Positions 38,801 through 49,136 of a stretch of 64,000 nt of DNA are shown in pieces. Position 1 is the first letter of the stretch, and every line of letters begins with the position of its first letter. This DNA is from Utricularia gibba (lineage: Eukaryota > Streptophyta > Magnoliopsida > Lamiales > Lentibulariaceae). The notes beneath the pieces are model-generated. The model had not been told where the DNA came from, ran no database searches, and saw nothing but the letters and a program-made list of their open reading frames with translations. Location: NCBI GenBank assembly GCA_002189035.1, contig NEEC01000016.1, positions 1,945,001 through 2,009,000 of the forward strand, in the 5' to 3' direction. The translations under genes were made by a program, and so were the position numbers.

Positions 38801-39300
38801 ATGCTGCAGGCGATAGTGGAAGCAGAGGTTTGTTTTCAAGCTAAGTTTCTTTTATGAGTAGGTGCTCCTTATCGTGTTGCATTGAGTGCTCAAAGAGTTT
38901 ATAAATTTGTATGACTTATCTTTTTTTGCTTGAGCCATCACTTTCCTCATACATTTCTTGCAATGCACTAGTGGTCAACAACTATCAAGCTCAACAATAA
39001 GCTAGTTAATTTCCCAAAATATTTATTAATGAAAAGCGTCCCTTGGTGACAAAGACCTAATTCATTGTATATTTCACATACATGTACATCATCAAGTTAT
39101 GCACAACATTGTTCAAGGGCTTTCTAGATAAGTTCTGCACTGGTCTCATAGAAGAATGTTGGAAGGATAGCTTTATCAATCGAATGGTAAAACCATGACA
39201 AAATGAGGTCATTGCAATGCCTCTAGTTATCATAGTTGGGGATTTTTTTCTCTAGTTATGTGATTTGCCTAATAATAAACCCAAGCTTGTTGCAAGTTGA
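35900..39300 (-). mobile_element. Truncated copia retrotransposon (gag to start of reverse transcriptase)
   Basis: From right to left on the minus strand: gag remnants to about 38830, CCHC zinc knuckles (CENCGYNNHITLEC) duplicated in tandem at 38422-38829, GAG-pre-integrase and integrase start at 37672-37376 (ICLTCPRLKMQ, FDMLHIDSRNPY), integrase C-terminal part at 37020-36793 (PNYEWLRVFGCLF, GYQLFDLQTKF) and the start of reverse transcriptase near 36270-36050 (ERHKARLVAKGYNQ). The catalytic reverse transcriptase part and 3' end are missing. Frames are broken throughout. Confidence 0.8.
38422..38829. repeat. Tandem duplication of about 209 bp containing a gag zinc knuckle
   Basis: The unit beginning GTTTCGATGAAATAATTTG at 38422 restarts at 38631; both copies include the CCHC-coding stretch and end in the TGGAAGCAG tail. 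The copies differ by scattered substitutions and small gaps, so the duplication is not recent. Confidence 0.8.
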
Positions 39301-39649
39301 GAGCTATAGAGTAAATGACCTTGCTCAAATGAGATAGTTGTCCGTAGAGTAAATGACCTTGCTCAAATTTTTTTCAATATTTCCAACCTTAGTTATTTTA
39401 CACATATTTTTTTAAAAATGTAGATTTTAATAATTTTCTAATATCCTTTCCTCTCATCTTATCAAATCTGTCACAAAGTTACCGTACAGCAGGCACTTGT
39501 CATTTACAGAAGTAAAAAACATGTATTTTGCAAACATTATCACAACATTGGGTATTTTGACAATAACTTTTTTTAAAATATGTATTTTACTCATTTTCTC
39601 CTTGCTTTTCCATTGAATCAAACAACCAAAAGAGAACCCATAAAGTTAT

Positions 39650-40875
39650 TGTTGAAATTCGATGATGATATAGCATGTAGAGAGGCTAAGGGGACGAACA
39701 TGGAGAGGCTACGAGGAACCCCTCTACTTGGCTATCCACGTGCAAGGAATCGATCGGATCTGAACATAGTGTGCAACTCTTGACAAAGTTGTATCAAGAT
39801 CTTGGGCGAACCTCGAGAGTGCTCGTGGGAGAGACCCGCTTGAGCTAAAGGACTCTGTATGATCGAGCAAGCATGCGTACCCAAGGGATGGTGAGTGAAG
39901 TGCTGGATGCTAAACGGAGGGTGGTCGCGAGCCCAAGGGTTCGATGAGACATGTGTGGTAAGGATTGGCCCAATGGGGTGTTGGAGAAGGGCCCAAGGGC
40001 CTACAAAGGGTAAGAGGGCCGACTTTTCATATTCTTGGCCCATAAAGTGAAAGTTCGGAAGAGGAAAGAGCTCAAAAGTCCAACAATCAAGGGTGGTGTA
40101 TAAGGGCTTGGCATGGTGGCCGGTTGGGGATTGGAAAATCAGAGAAGTAACACCAACATGCCAAGATACAGAAGGAGAAGGTCACGTTTTGGCAGAAGGG
40201 TAAGGAGCCACATGAAGGTAAGGGGAAGCATGAGCAGGAACGTATGAATAAGGGCCGAAGGGCCTTAAGATGATGATGAGCTCAAAGGGGCGGGGTCGGA
40301 CCCTTGGCAGAGGTATCTCCGACGGCAACCCAACGTGAGTTTGGGGGTAGATCTCGCCATGAGCTCAAAGGGAGCGAGGTTGGGACGAATCACTGTCGCT
40401 GGGATCCCTCCCGATAGTAACGTGATGTTCCATCATGGGATGCACGCTCCCTTGTGACTAACAGGTCCTTATGATATATGTGTTTATGCTCATACGATTA
40501 TATGTGCTGATGTTGTGCTTATAATGATATGTGCCATGCTTATGATGATATGATTATAGTTGGTAGTGTGGTCTACCCTACGCATATGTTGATGCCCTTA
40601 TGAACCTATGTGTAGATGAAGGTTCTGGTCGTGTAGAGACTGGCGGAGAGGCAGAAGTGCTGGCGGAGTGAACTCGGAGCATCAAGGGGATTGGGGAATG
40701 CTGCTACTATGCTTGCCTTTTTCTTTTTGTTTTGATGTTATTTTGTGGATTATGTTGAACAATTTTTCCCATATTTATGAATAAGATATCCCCTGGTAAT
40801 CTCATGTCTATGCGGGTTAAATAAATCAAACCAAAGGTACGCAGGAGACAGGCTACGTTTCTGGGTGGGGTAAGT
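39650..40875 (+). repeat. 5' LTR of the gypsy element
   Basis: Shares its full extent with 43591-44785, including the TGTTGAAATTCG start and a TATGATATATGTG-rich segment about 40470-40560. The right boundary was placed where similarity to the partner stops. Confidence 0.82.
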
Positions 40876-41129
40876 ATGATGATGCTAACAAGTCATGTGA
40901 TAGGCATTTGGGGATGGTGCAAATAATGAGAACCGAACACCATCAATGGGCAAGGAAGAGCAGAATTCAATTGCAGGAACGTGGAGACCCCACCTAGTGG
41001 GATGGAACAACTGGCAGCAGCTACTATGGCTGCAGTGGATGCACGTACACCCAATGTGGATCAAGGGAAGTTTTATGAGGAAGAAGAGAAAAGCCACCAT
41101 TTACGTCTTAAGAAGAAGTCTCATGGGGC

Positions 41130-42240
41130 GCCCCGATGTTGTTCATGAAGAAGAAGGAGATTATGTGTGGACTACCGAGAGATCAACAAGGTGACGATCA
41201 AGAACAAGTACCCACTACCAAGAATCGATGATCTCTTCGATCAGCTGAAGGGGTGACAGTATTCTCCAAGATTGATTTGCGGTCTGGTTATCATCAGTTG
41301 AAGATAAGAGAGGGTGGCATTCCTAAGACGGCGTTCTAGATGAGATATGGACACTTTGAGTTCATGATGCTACCTTTTGGCCTCACTATCGCCCCTGCAA
41401 CTTTCATGGACTTGATAAACAGGGTCTTCCAACCTTATCTTGATAGCTTTGTGGTTGTCTTCATAGATGGCGTACTGGTATACTCCCCAGATGAAAACAC
41501 CCATGACGAACACCTATGAGTTGTGTTGGAGCAACTCCACAAGAAGAAACTATATGCTAAGACGAGCAAATGTAAGTTTTATTTATCGAGTATTAGCTTC
41601 CTTGGACATGTTATCAGTGGAAAGGCAGTCGAGATGGACACAAAGAAGGTGGAGGTGATGGTGGTGTGGCCGACGGCTAAGAACGCTGGGGATGTACAGA
41701 GTTTTTTGGGTGTTGCTGGCTACTACAGATGGTTTATCAAGTCTTTCTCTCAGAAAGCCCAGCCACTGATGGAGCTGTTACGAAAAGGGAAGATGCTCAC
41801 ATGAACAGATCAGTGCTAGGAGAGCTTCACAAGATTGAAGAAGGAGCTCACACAGCCCCCTGTCCTCATGCTACCCCAGGAAAGTAAGGGGTATGTGGTC
41901 TATACGGATGCTAGTGGTAAAGGCCTTGGGGCGGTATTGATGCAGGATGACAAGGTCATCGCTTATGCCTCTAGAAAATTGAAGGATCACGAGAGGAATT
42001 ACCTAGTGCACAACTTGGTGTTGGCTGAAGTTATCTTTGCTTTGAAGGCATGGCGGCATTACCTTTATGGCATGCCGTGCGAGCTCTATACGGATCACCA
42101 CAGCGTGAAGTACATCTCTACTCAGGGGGAACTATATCTTCATCAATGTAGGTGGCTTGAGCTGATTAAGGACTATGACTTGAAGGTGAATTATCATCCT
42201 GGGAAGGTGAATGTTGTGGTAGATGGCCTATGCCGAAATT
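41130..42240 (+). pseudogene. Gypsy reverse transcriptase and RNase H remnant
   Basis: Readable in pieces across several frames (41523-41804 and 41835-42326 are the longest). Reverse transcriptase fingers and palm are recognisable, but the catalytic FIDDILIYS motif reads FIDGVLVYS, with the first Asp kept and the second replaced by Gly. RNase H shows [17 protein letters not shown] and the connection [16 protein letters not shown]. Confidence 0.85.
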
Positions 42241-43590
42241 CAGGATTTGTGCTCAAAGATGGAACGGATGGGGATAGAGGTTGTATCAGAGGGAATGCTG
42301 GTCACGATCATCCATGCAACGCCTAACCTACTAGCTGAGATCAAGATGGTCCATGGTGAGGATAGTGGACACCAAATACAAGACATGGCATAGATGGGGC
42401 AATCCCGATGTATGAGAGAGTATGGGTACCTGATCTAGAGACGTTGTGAGAGCATATTCTGAGGGAGGCGCATGAATCGGAGTGCACTATGCACCCCGAG
42501 AACACCAAGATGTATCATGAACTAAAGAGGAGCTTTTGATAGCCAGGGATGAAGCAAAGTATTGCCTCATTTGTGGGCAAGTATCAAGTCTACCAGCGCA
42601 CCAAGGCAAAACACCAAAGGCTAGGCGAGCTACTATAGCCCCTGAGTATTCGTGAGTGAAAGTGGGAGATGATCACCATGAACTTTGTGACAGGGTTACC
42701 TCGGACTCGCATGGGGAAGGATGCGATTTGGGTTGTGGTAGATTGCCTCACGAAGAGTGCTCACTTTCTGTTGATTCATTCCAAGTGAAGCATCAGCCAT
42801 CTCGTTCGAGAGTACATGATGGAGATAGTATGATTGCACGGGGTGCTAGAGAGCATTGTTTCTAACCATGATATCAGGTTCACCTCTAGGTTGTGGCAGG
42901 CTATCCAGGAAGCATTGGGCAGCAAGCTTAACATGAGCACCACGATGCACCCCCAGACGGATGGGCAATCAGAAAGGACGATCCAAATAGTAGAGGATCT
43001 ATTATGGGCTTGCACCTTGGAGTGCCAAGGAGATTGAGACGAGCACATCAACTTTGTGGAGTTTTCATATAACAATGGATACCAATCAAGTTTGAGAATG
43101 TCTCCATACGAAGCCTTGTATGAAGGAAATTTAGGACCCCTCTACACTAGGATGAGGTGGGGGAACAGCACTATTGGGACCTGAGTTGGTCTAGGACGCA
43201 GAATAGAAGGTAAGGGTGATCAAAGAGAGACTTAAGGTCGCATAGGACAAACATAAGAGTTGGGCCGACATCAAGCGGAGACCGATGGACTTGGAGGTGG
43301 GAGATAGGGTCTACCTGCAGCTATCACCTCAGTAAGGACTCATGAGAAGTGCGAAGTTTGGAAAGATAGGACCCTGATTCATTGGACCATATGCGATAAT
43401 AGAACGCATTGGAAACCTGACATATAAGCTGGCCTTACTGAAAGGGTTGTCGGGGATGCATAATGTTTTTCATGTATTGCAGCTAAGGAAGTAAATACCA
43501 GACGCAGGGCGTTAGATAGGGGGGATGAGTTCGGGATTGCAGACAACCTCACCTATCGAGTACGCCCATGTCATGACCCAAGTAGGACTA

Positions 43591-44785
43591 TGTTGAAATT
43601 CGATGATGATATAGCATGCAGAGAGGCTACAGGGAACCCTCTGCTTGGCTATCCATGCACAAGGAATCGGTCGGATTCGAACATGGCGTGCAACTCTTGA
43701 CAGAGGTGTACTGGGCTCTTGAGCGAACCTCGAGAGTGCTCGAGGGAGAGACCACTTGAGTTGATGGGACTCTGTATGATCGAGCAAGCATGCATGCCCA
43801 AGGGATGGTGAGTGACGTGTTGGATGCTAGGTGAAGTGTGGTCACGAGCCCAAGGGTTGGATGAGACATGTTTGGTAAGAATTGGCCCAATGAGGTGTTG
43901 GAGAAGGGCCCAAGGACCTAAGAAGGGTAAGAGGGTCGACTTTTCATATTCTAGGCCCGTAAGGTGAAAGATTGGAAGAGAAAAGTGCTCAGAAGCCCAA
44001 CAGTCAAGGGTGGTATATAAGAGCTTAGCATGGTGGCAAGTTGGGAATTGGAAAATCAGAGAAGTAGTGCCACCATGCCAAGATACGAAAGGAGAAGGTC
44101 ACGTTTTGGCAGAAGGTTAAGGAGCCACACGAAGGTAAGGGGAAGCATGAGCAGGAACGTATGAATAAGGATTAAAGGGCCTTAAGATGATGAGCCCGAA
44201 GGGGTGGGGTCAGACCCTTGACTGAGGTATCTCCAATGGCAACCCAACGTGAGTTTAGGGGTAGATCTCGCCATGAGCTTCAAAGGGAGTGGCGTTGGGA
44301 TGGATCAACATGGCTAGGATCCCTCCCGACGGTAATGTGATGTGCCATCACGGGATGCACGCTCCCTTGTGACCAACGGGTCCTTATGATATATGTGTTT
44401 ATGCTCTTACGATGATATGTGCTGATGTTGTGCTTATAATGATATGTGTCATGCTTATGATGATATGATTATGGTTGGTAGTGTGGTCTACCCTATGCAT
44501 ATTTTGATCCCCTTATGAACCTATGTGTAAATGAAAGTTCTAGTCGTGCGGAGATTGGTGGAGAGGCGGAAGGGCTAGCGGAGTGAACTCGGAGGATCAA
44601 GGGAATTGGGGAATGCTGCTGCTATGCTCATCTTTTTCTTTTTATGTTGATGTGATTTTGTAGATTATGTTGAACAGTTTTTCGTATATTTATGAATAAG
44701 ATATTCAATGATAATCTCATGTCTATGCGAGTTAAACGTATCAAACCAAGGCCACGCAGGAGACATGGTTTTTGGATGGGGTAAT
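43591..44785 (+). repeat. 3' LTR of the gypsy element
   Basis: Partner of the LTR at 39650. Differences are numerous, including deletions of several bases, so the insertion is old. The 3' end is placed near GGGGTAATGACC. Confidence 0.82.
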
Positions 44786-44790
44786 GACCA

Positions 44791-45241
44791 TGGTTGCCAA
44801 ACCTTGTAGTTACAATAAAGATGGAAGAAGGATAGTGAGAGAGGTGGAAAAGATGCGGTTTGAAACCCTTCCTTCTTTTTAGAGAGAAAATCAATACTTT
44901 AATTCATTCAAAGGAGAGGACTATTACATGGTGTTCTTAACAAAGCTAGGTACGCATTATACCCATGATTCTTAGTAATTTTCGCATGCCTCCTCTTCAC
45001 TCTTCTTTGTTCCAGCTTTAGCATCGCCTCCTAACAACGACACTCTCACCGCAGAGGAAACTCAATTTGTTTGGCTTGAGATTTGTACAGGAAAAAGAAA
45101 AGGCAGACCACTATGCTGCCGTCGAACTCCTTTTTTGTCCAACAAAAAATGTCTAAGCACACTAACTCAAACAGCGAATGAGCAACTCATTCCTTTCCCC
45201 ACCTGGTATCATCTTACGCGTAGAATCTTTTTTAACGAAAA
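44791..45241. other. Intergenic DNA between the gypsy element and FCF1
   Basis: No gene seen. A piece near 44885-44940 (TTAATTCATTCAAAGGAGAGG) resembles the leader region near the copia relics at 35.7 kb and may be element-derived. Confidence 0.4.
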
Positions 45242-46702
45242 TCAAATAACTGATTCCGGAAGATATCTGTGAATTAACATTACATTCACTGGTTGACACC
45301 TCGGCTCTAAAAGAGAAAAAGGGGGAATCTGCTTGCACTGAGTTCTTGCTGAGATGCCAACAACGCTTGAAATCCCTCGGTTAAAAATGCCATTTAGATT
45401 CTTGGAGCTGCGCCATAGAGATTATCAAGAGACCTGGGAAGGATTACTAAAGGGAATACAGAGAGGAGCTTTATGTTTACCTCCACCTAGAGTGGCCTCG
45501 GGTAGCCGCTCAATGGAATACCGGTGCCTGGTGATATACATGATGGGCACACCGGGAATCTAAACGGAAACACATCCAATAAGACCATTTTAAATAGAAA
45601 GTTTCATTTCAGGGTCAATGCAAATTGATGATACCTTGCGAATTCTCCGCTTTAGATCTCTATCGCAGGTTGCAACTATGTAGCACTTGTGCTGTTTCAT
45701 AATTCATGGAATCTATTGATTAGTTGCACTACAATCAGAGGTTATGGTAGAGAGTCATACCTGTGTTACCCTATCAACAAGGCAATCATCCGCATAGGTA
45801 CCATTGTGAGTGCAGGGGAGCCTCTCAAAGCGAGGATCCTTTGCAATCCTGTCAACACGAAGAAACAAATGTGAAGTACACATGGCAGCATGCAAAGTAC
45901 GGCACCGTAAACAATTTTTCAGATCATCATGTTGCACAAATGTGAAGCGAAAAATTCGGGAATAAGGAAAAGCATACCTAAGAGCAACTCGATACTTCTG
46001 GCCCAACTTCTCAAGCTCTGCCATAACACAATCCGTGATACAAGGAGTGCCTAGATACGCAAAATAATAGGTCTGTGCTGAGAGTCCAGAGTCTTGAAGG
46101 CAAAACAAACATGTACATGGTGGCAATGAAACTCACATTTTGCATACAAGCAATCCATCATTCCCTTCTCCAAGTCCAACTGCATGATATTTTGCCAACA
46201 CAGCGTTCGCGAATTTAAAGTGAACACAAATAGAAGAGAGGGCTTTTCAGTGAAAAAGAAGAGCAACAAACGCAGCAAGACACACCTTATTCTGAATGGA
46301 GAAATTGATGAAGTTAGTATCAACCAGAACACGGTAAGGAGGTCCCAACGCAGTGTTGTATTGGAAATAGAGAGCAGAGGAGACCTGCGGCCTGTATAAA
46401 AAGATTCGGAACAAGATAACTTGTTAGCAGAAACAGCGAAACAAAACCCTTGTTTCCTCACTTTAGAAAAGGTAACACAGAGGGGGAACAAAGGAGTTAC
46501 ACGTTTCTGGGAAGCTTCTCCTTGCTTAAATCCTTCTTGTTAGGGTTCAAGATCTCCTCTTTATACCTGAAACAGAATCTTGAGTTGAGAAAAACTCAAG
46601 CCTTCACCCGAATCAAACCGGAAAATCTTACTGCTTGATTTCTTTTCGCGAAACCGTCTTCTTCATGACGGCAAATTTGGGGGTTTTCTTCGCCCTGCCC
46701 AT
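45242..46702 (-). CDS. FCF1: rRNA-processing PIN-domain endonuclease FCF1/UTP24
   Basis: Nine exons with matching GT-AG phases: 46702-46632, 46566-46501, 46391-46286, 46179-46137, 46050-45978, 45848-45761, 45691-45635, 45559-45481 and, less surely, 45306-45242. The start [15 protein letters not shown] is typical of FCF1. The PIN nuclease acidic residues are present in [32 protein letters not shown] and [13 protein letters not shown]1 is part of the nucleolar small-subunit processome and makes early cuts in pre-18S rRNA. Exons 1-8 align throughout with known plant FCF1, giving 194 residues. Plant FCF1 proteins end in GGAPRY; here exon 9 gives GGEPRC followed by about 15 further residues before a stop, while reading through the last intron gives a different short tail. 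The extreme C-terminus is therefore uncertain. Confidence 0.92.
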
Positions 46703-47572
46703 CTCCTGGATATCTTGAAAATTCAGAAAACTAGAGAAGCGATCAGCGGTTCCTTTTGCCCCTCCGTTTAACGTAATTTCCTACAACCGATCACGCTACC
46801 GCCGTCGGGAAGACGCCGGTGGCATCTGAACCTACCTGATTCCAAGGCACAAGTGTAGGCCGGTGTATTCACCTTAACCCAGTTATCGGCCCAATTACAA
46901 CGTGAGTCAATACGGCGTGGCGACAGTCGATGCAGGCCCGGACCAATAAAGTTGACTAACTGGCCCTCCAAGACTTGAATATTTCTGTTCCCAGCCCCAG
47001 CAAAATATATCTTCCAGTTCCAGTCTTGAATATAAAGTGGCTGGCTATTCAGTACTTATGCAGAATAATCAAGCCGAAATTCGGGATTAAAATTATTTTT
47101 GCGGTGCAGAAATGACGTCTCTTTTGAACGCTGATACTTGCAGGTGTGTTCTTTTTCTTGTGTGGTTCAGGTGTAGGGGTCCTCCCTCCCCCACGTCCCA
47201 ATCCTTATCATCAGATCAGCCCCCACAGTCGCTGACGTGCTTCATCATCATTCACTCTGGCTTTGCCTTTCTCATTCACCACCACATCAGTGATCAGACT
47301 CGCCAAGCTGAGCTGAGCTGAGGAGGCCCTTCACAAGTCAGACTGCGCGGCGGGGACTGTTTGTCCTTGGAATTCATTTCATTTCATTTCATTTTTCAGT
47401 GTGAAAATAATGCCTTGCATAGTTTCAGTATGATCTACTGGGAAGGATATGGATCAGGAGTACAGGTTGCACACACAATTGCCATCGGATTCCAAGTCAT
47501 TTCTGCCGCACAAACTGAAGGGGCTGCGCTGGGCTGGGCTTCTTGTGTTATTTTTTGCAAGCATAGATGTGT
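46703..47572. other. Intergenic spacer: FCF1 promoter side and HIPP 3' flank
   Basis: 870 bp without a recognisable gene. It includes an ATTTC pentanucleotide microsatellite at about 47371-47396. Both flanking genes are on the minus strand. Confidence 0.55.
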
Positions 47573-48209
47573 TCAACATATCACACAGGAGTTGGGGTTC
47601 TCCTCCATGCTGTGGTTGACGTAGAAATAGTACGGCTTTTGCATCTGCATCTGCATCTGCATCTGCATTGGGTGGTAGTAAGGCCTGTACGGAAACGCTG
47701 TACCCAGCACCATCTCTGGTTCCACGTGGCCCTTCTTCTCTTCGCCTTCCTTCTTCCCTTCGCCTTCCTTCTTTCCTTCGCCTTCCTTCTTCTCCTCTTC
47801 TTTCTTGCCTTCACCTTCCTTTTTCCCTTCTTCTTTCTTCTCTTCCCCTTGCCTTCCTCCTTTTTCCCTTCTTCCTTCTTGGGCTCTTCCTTCTTTGGCT
47901 CCTCTTTTGGACCGCACGAGATGATCCCTACGATCCATTCCTTCTTGCGGAGTTTGCTGACGACAGCAACTGGATCAACGGTTCCCATTATGGTCAACTT
48001 TTTTCCCTTGAGATCAATGGCGATCTCATCAATCCCTTCATCAAAAAACAGCGTTTTAGTCCCGATTGATCCAAGGCAGGAGGATTTCAGTGGTATAGAC
48101 GGTGACATGAGTTTTGCTTACCTGAGAGAGTGGAAACTGTCTTTAGAGCCTTTCTTTGAAGCTCTCTGTCATCTTGCAGATCCAATTTCAGCACAAGCTT
48201 CTGCGCCAT
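47573..48209 (-). CDS. Heavy-metal-associated isoprenylated plant protein, HIPP39-like (frameshifted)
   Basis: Two exons, 48209-48122 and 48035-47573. Exon 1 starts [17 protein letters not shown]; exon 2 continues the HMA fold ([20 protein letters not shown], then [12 protein letters not shown] and IISCGP). A long Lys/Glu-rich repeat follows, then a Tyr/Met-rich part with [10 protein letters not shown] and the C-terminal CVIC, a CaaX box for isoprenylation. The HMA and CaaX parts are in different frames: one base appears to be missing within the Lys/Glu repeat near 47845; with it the protein would be 183 residues. The usual metal-binding CxxC of HMA domains is absent, as in the HIPP39/HIPP16-like group, so metal transport is doubtful; a membrane-attached binding role is inference. 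A TATATAA on the minus strand at 48497-48503 may be its TATA box. Confidence 0.82.
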
Positions 48210-48496
48210 CAGAAAGCGAAGAATCAAGTTAGGTATCAGGGGACAAGCAAACAATGAAGGCATGAACGAATCTCGCCCGATGATAGCGACCCATTACCAG
48301 AAAAACTGGCAACGCGAGAGAGAAGAAAAACTAGGAAACTAATAAGCAAAAACAAGAAAAGGGTTTCGATTCGAACCTTCATCTATCAACTATGCTTCAG
48401 CTCCAAGGAGATTGTTCTCTGAAACAGAGGGAGGGAGAGAGAGAGTGGAAGTCTACGTTAAAAAAAAAAAACAAGCTGAAGTAGCCCACGAGGCCA

Positions 48497-48503
48497 TTAT
48501 ATA
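48497..48503 (-). promoter_or_regulatory. Possible TATA box of the HIPP gene
   Basis: Reads TATATAA on the minus strand, about 290 bp before the predicted start codon. Position alone supports it. Confidence 0.35.
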
Positions 48504-49107
48504 AAAGCAAGTGAAATAAGAAAAAAGCAGACGATATAATAAAAAACAATTTCCCATTGGAATTCTGAGAATAAAACAAAGAATGCCGACTGTGAAAGAG
48601 AAGAAGAGATGAGAGAGGGGAGTTTCATGCGCACCTCTCCTCCTGCGCCTGTTTGGGACATAATGAATTCATCCCTCCCTCCCTACGTCACCAAAGATGC
48701 AGAAATCAATCATTTACCATAAATTTTAAGTATATTTTGCTCCATTGTTTTTGACGTGATTGATTAATGAAGTTTTAGACAAGCCGCGGCGGCTATGAAG
48801 AGGACGATGCACATGTGGGCACACCAAAGAGGAGAATGAAAAGCAGTGTACGTTTCTGTGTCTCAATTCTCAACCCCCCGGGTGCATGGTTTTCCAATAC
48901 TACTGCTGACTCCTCGCTTTGCGTTTTCCTATACTTAGTCGCCCCCCACTTGCACTCATGATTCTATTCCAATAAATGTCCATATTTAGAATAAATCCGA
49001 CAATAATGATACAAAATTAAATATGGCGATGTAGATTATATATCATCATATCATGCGGCGAGGCGAGGGAGGCCCCTACCCCCAACACCCCCACGGACCC
49101 CCGACAA

Positions 49108-49136
49108 ATAATAATAATAATAATAAATAATAAATA
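49108..49136. repeat. TAA/TAAA microsatellite
   Basis: Tandem AAT units passing into AAAT units in intergenic DNA. Confidence 0.75.

Larger units (their letters stand above)
39650..44790 (+). mobile_element. Degenerate Ty3/gypsy retrotransposon with both LTRs, lacking gag and protease
   Basis: LTRs at about 39650-40875 and 43591-44785 both start TGTTGAAATTCGATGATG and are alignable over their whole length with several indels; their 3' ends near GGGGTAA are uncertain by about 10 bp and no clean target duplication was found. The 2.7-kb interior holds reverse transcriptase from 41130 ([20 protein letters not shown]; catalytic region VVVFIDG in place of FIDDIL), the LGHVISGKAVEMD block, RNase H at 41835-42240 ([25 protein letters not shown]) and integrase about 42480-43060 (FTSRLWQAIQEALG, HPQTDGQSERTIQ) with a tether region to 43500. 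Only about 250 bp separate the 5' LTR from reverse transcriptase, so gag and protease are gone. Frameshifts and stops abound. Confidence 0.87.

Noticed and set aside
39301-39370. Short duplicated string AGAGTAAATGACCTTGCTCAA
   Set aside because: A small tandem duplication of about 38 bp at the edge of a copia relic; not enough copies for an array or a CRISPR-like structure.
47567-48232. 221-residue plus-strand frame with a Leu/Phe-rich stretch resembling membrane segments
   Set aside because: It is the antisense reading of the Lys/Glu repeat of the HIPP gene.
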